From positions 248,001 through 312,000 of the forward strand of contig NZ_WARX01000014.1 of the NCBI RefSeq assembly GCF_009720385.1: 64,000 bases of DNA. The letters run 5' to 3'. This document shows positions 63,284-64,000 of the stretch, piece after piece; position 1 is the first letter of the stretch; each line of letters begins with the position of its first letter. A program made the translations under genes and the position numbers. Below the pieces are notes generated by a model that was not told the DNA's origin, searched no databases, and saw only the letters and a program-made list of their open reading frames with translations. The stretch comes from Catellatospora vulcania. GTDB taxonomy: Bacteria > Actinomycetota > Actinomycetes > Mycobacteriales > Micromonosporaceae.

Positions 63284-63362
63284 GTGATCGTCCGACTTGC
63301 CCGGCAAGTGGGCGAAAGGGCGGTCAAGATACGCACAGGTGCCCGGCAAGTCGAACGATCAC
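63284..63362. repeat. Dispersed palindrome, family C (copy 3)
   Basis: Starts GTGATC and ends GATCAC. The outer 23 bases pair at 21 positions (GTGATCGTCCGACTTGCCCG). The centre contains CAAGATACGCAC, the complement of the centre of the copy at 54284, so the element occurs in both orientations. It lies between co-directional mazG and DUF885 genes. Confidence 0.92.
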
Positions 63363-63386
63363 CGGGGCGCCGGGTACGTTGAGCCG

Positions 63387-64000
63387 ATGACGCTGGAGTT
63401 CGCACCGCTGGCGGAGCACATCGCCGACGCCCTGCTGGAGTCGTCACCGGAGCTGGCCGCCGAGGCCGGTGACCACCGCTTCGACGGCCGCCTGCCGGAT
63501 CTGTCGCCCGACGGCACCATGGCCGACGTCGCCATGCTGCGCGACGCGGCCGACGCGCTGTCGCAGGTGGACGCGGGCCTGCTGGACGACGAGGAGCGGG
63601 TCGACCACGCCATCCTCAGCTCGCTGGTGGACCGGCAGCTGTTCGAGCTGACCGAGGTGCGCTCGCATCAGTGGAATCCGCTGCGCCACAACCCGGGCGC
63701 GCTGCTGCACGCGCTGATGGCCCGCCCGTTCGCGCCGGTGGAGGAGCGCCTGCACTCGCTCGCGGGCCGGCTGCTCCAGGTGCCCGACGCGCTGGCCACG
63801 GCCCGTACGGTGCTGCGCGATGCGCCCCGCATCCACCTGGAGACCGCGGCCGGGCAGTTCGCCGGCACCGCCGCCCTGGTGCGCGAGGAGCTGCCGCGGC
63901 TGCTGCTGCAGGAGCCGGGCCTGGCCGAGCAGATGCAGCTGGTCGCGGCGGAGGCGGTGCTGGCGCTGGACGACTTCGCCGCCTGGTGCGGCACGCAGGC
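63387..64000 (+). CDS. DUF885 family protein, 5' part
   Basis: 204 codons are visible and the frame is open at the right edge. The N terminus FAPLAEHIADALLESSPELA, the block DGTMADVAMLRDAADALSQV, and WNPLRHNPGALLHALMARPF near residue 95 match the start of DUF885 proteins. These are helical metallopeptidase-like proteins with an HExxH motif that would lie beyond the window. ATG chosen as the first start after the family C palindrome. Substrate unknown. Confidence 0.75.
   Translation, partial: MTLEFAPLAEHIADALLESSPELAAEAGDHRFDGRLPDLSPDGTMADVAMLRDAADALSQVDAGLLDDEERVDHAILSSLVDRQLFELTEVRSHQWNPLRHNPGALLHALMARPFAPVEERLHSLAGRLLQVPDALATARTVLRDAPRIHLETAAGQFAGTAALVREELPRLLLQEPGLAEQMQLVAAEAVLALDDFAAWCGTQ

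Overview
The window is very G+C-rich DNA. Third codon positions are almost all G or C, and GTG and TTG starts are common. It carries a core actinobacterial gene set. Two blocks match gene orders I know from Mycobacterium tuberculosis: chorismate mutase - uvrD1/pcrA - M23 peptidase - sucC - sucD - Pro-rich membrane protein - DUF6350 - purN - purH (Rv0948c to Rv0957), and mfd - mazG (Rv1020, Rv1021). The style of the intergenic palindromes and the gene content suggest a filamentous actinomycete, probably Micromonosporaceae. That placement is inference; no rRNA or tRNA gene was seen.

Layout. 1-1296: end of an oligopeptide ABC importer operon. 1561-6550: chorismate mutase with a possible short leader ORF, secreted 5'-nucleotidase, PcrA helicase. 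6804-8593: two M23 peptidases. 8968-11889: cobalamin-binding protein and succinyl-CoA ligase. 11954-16019: four small, mostly proline-rich membrane proteins around a DUF6350 protein. 16211-18569: purN and purH. 18659-24458: a complete dppABCDF-type importer read on the minus strand. 25104-30177: folD, mdh, a decayed glycosylase-like gene, ung, a membrane protein, icd. 30493-34579: DeoR regulator, galT, hydrolase, and an unusual amidotransferase-like/CysRS-C-terminal fusion.

34743-51135 is an accessory surface-glycan region. It holds a Wzz-like protein, O-antigen ligase/polymerase, flippase, GT2 and WecG/TagA-type glycosyltransferases, a phosphotransferase, a methyltransferase, two sulfotransferases, two GH26-like secreted proteins, and an APS kinase fused to a degenerate ATP-sulfurylase domain. 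Two sulfotransferases together with a PAPS-forming enzyme suggest a sulfated exopolysaccharide or glycan. 51336-64000 returns to housekeeping genes: ppc, an SDR, a lipoprotein, mfd, ogt, a membrane protein, a SurA-like lipoprotein, mazG and the start of a DUF885 gene.

Across the window at least six families of long dispersed palindromes occupy gene ends and intergenic gaps. One is read through in frame inside a coding sequence, one flanks a decayed gene, and three different ones are stacked in a single convergent gap. Two short ORFs that share the ending ERSEE(M/K)P overlap the start codons of purH and ogt. These are the least explained features here.
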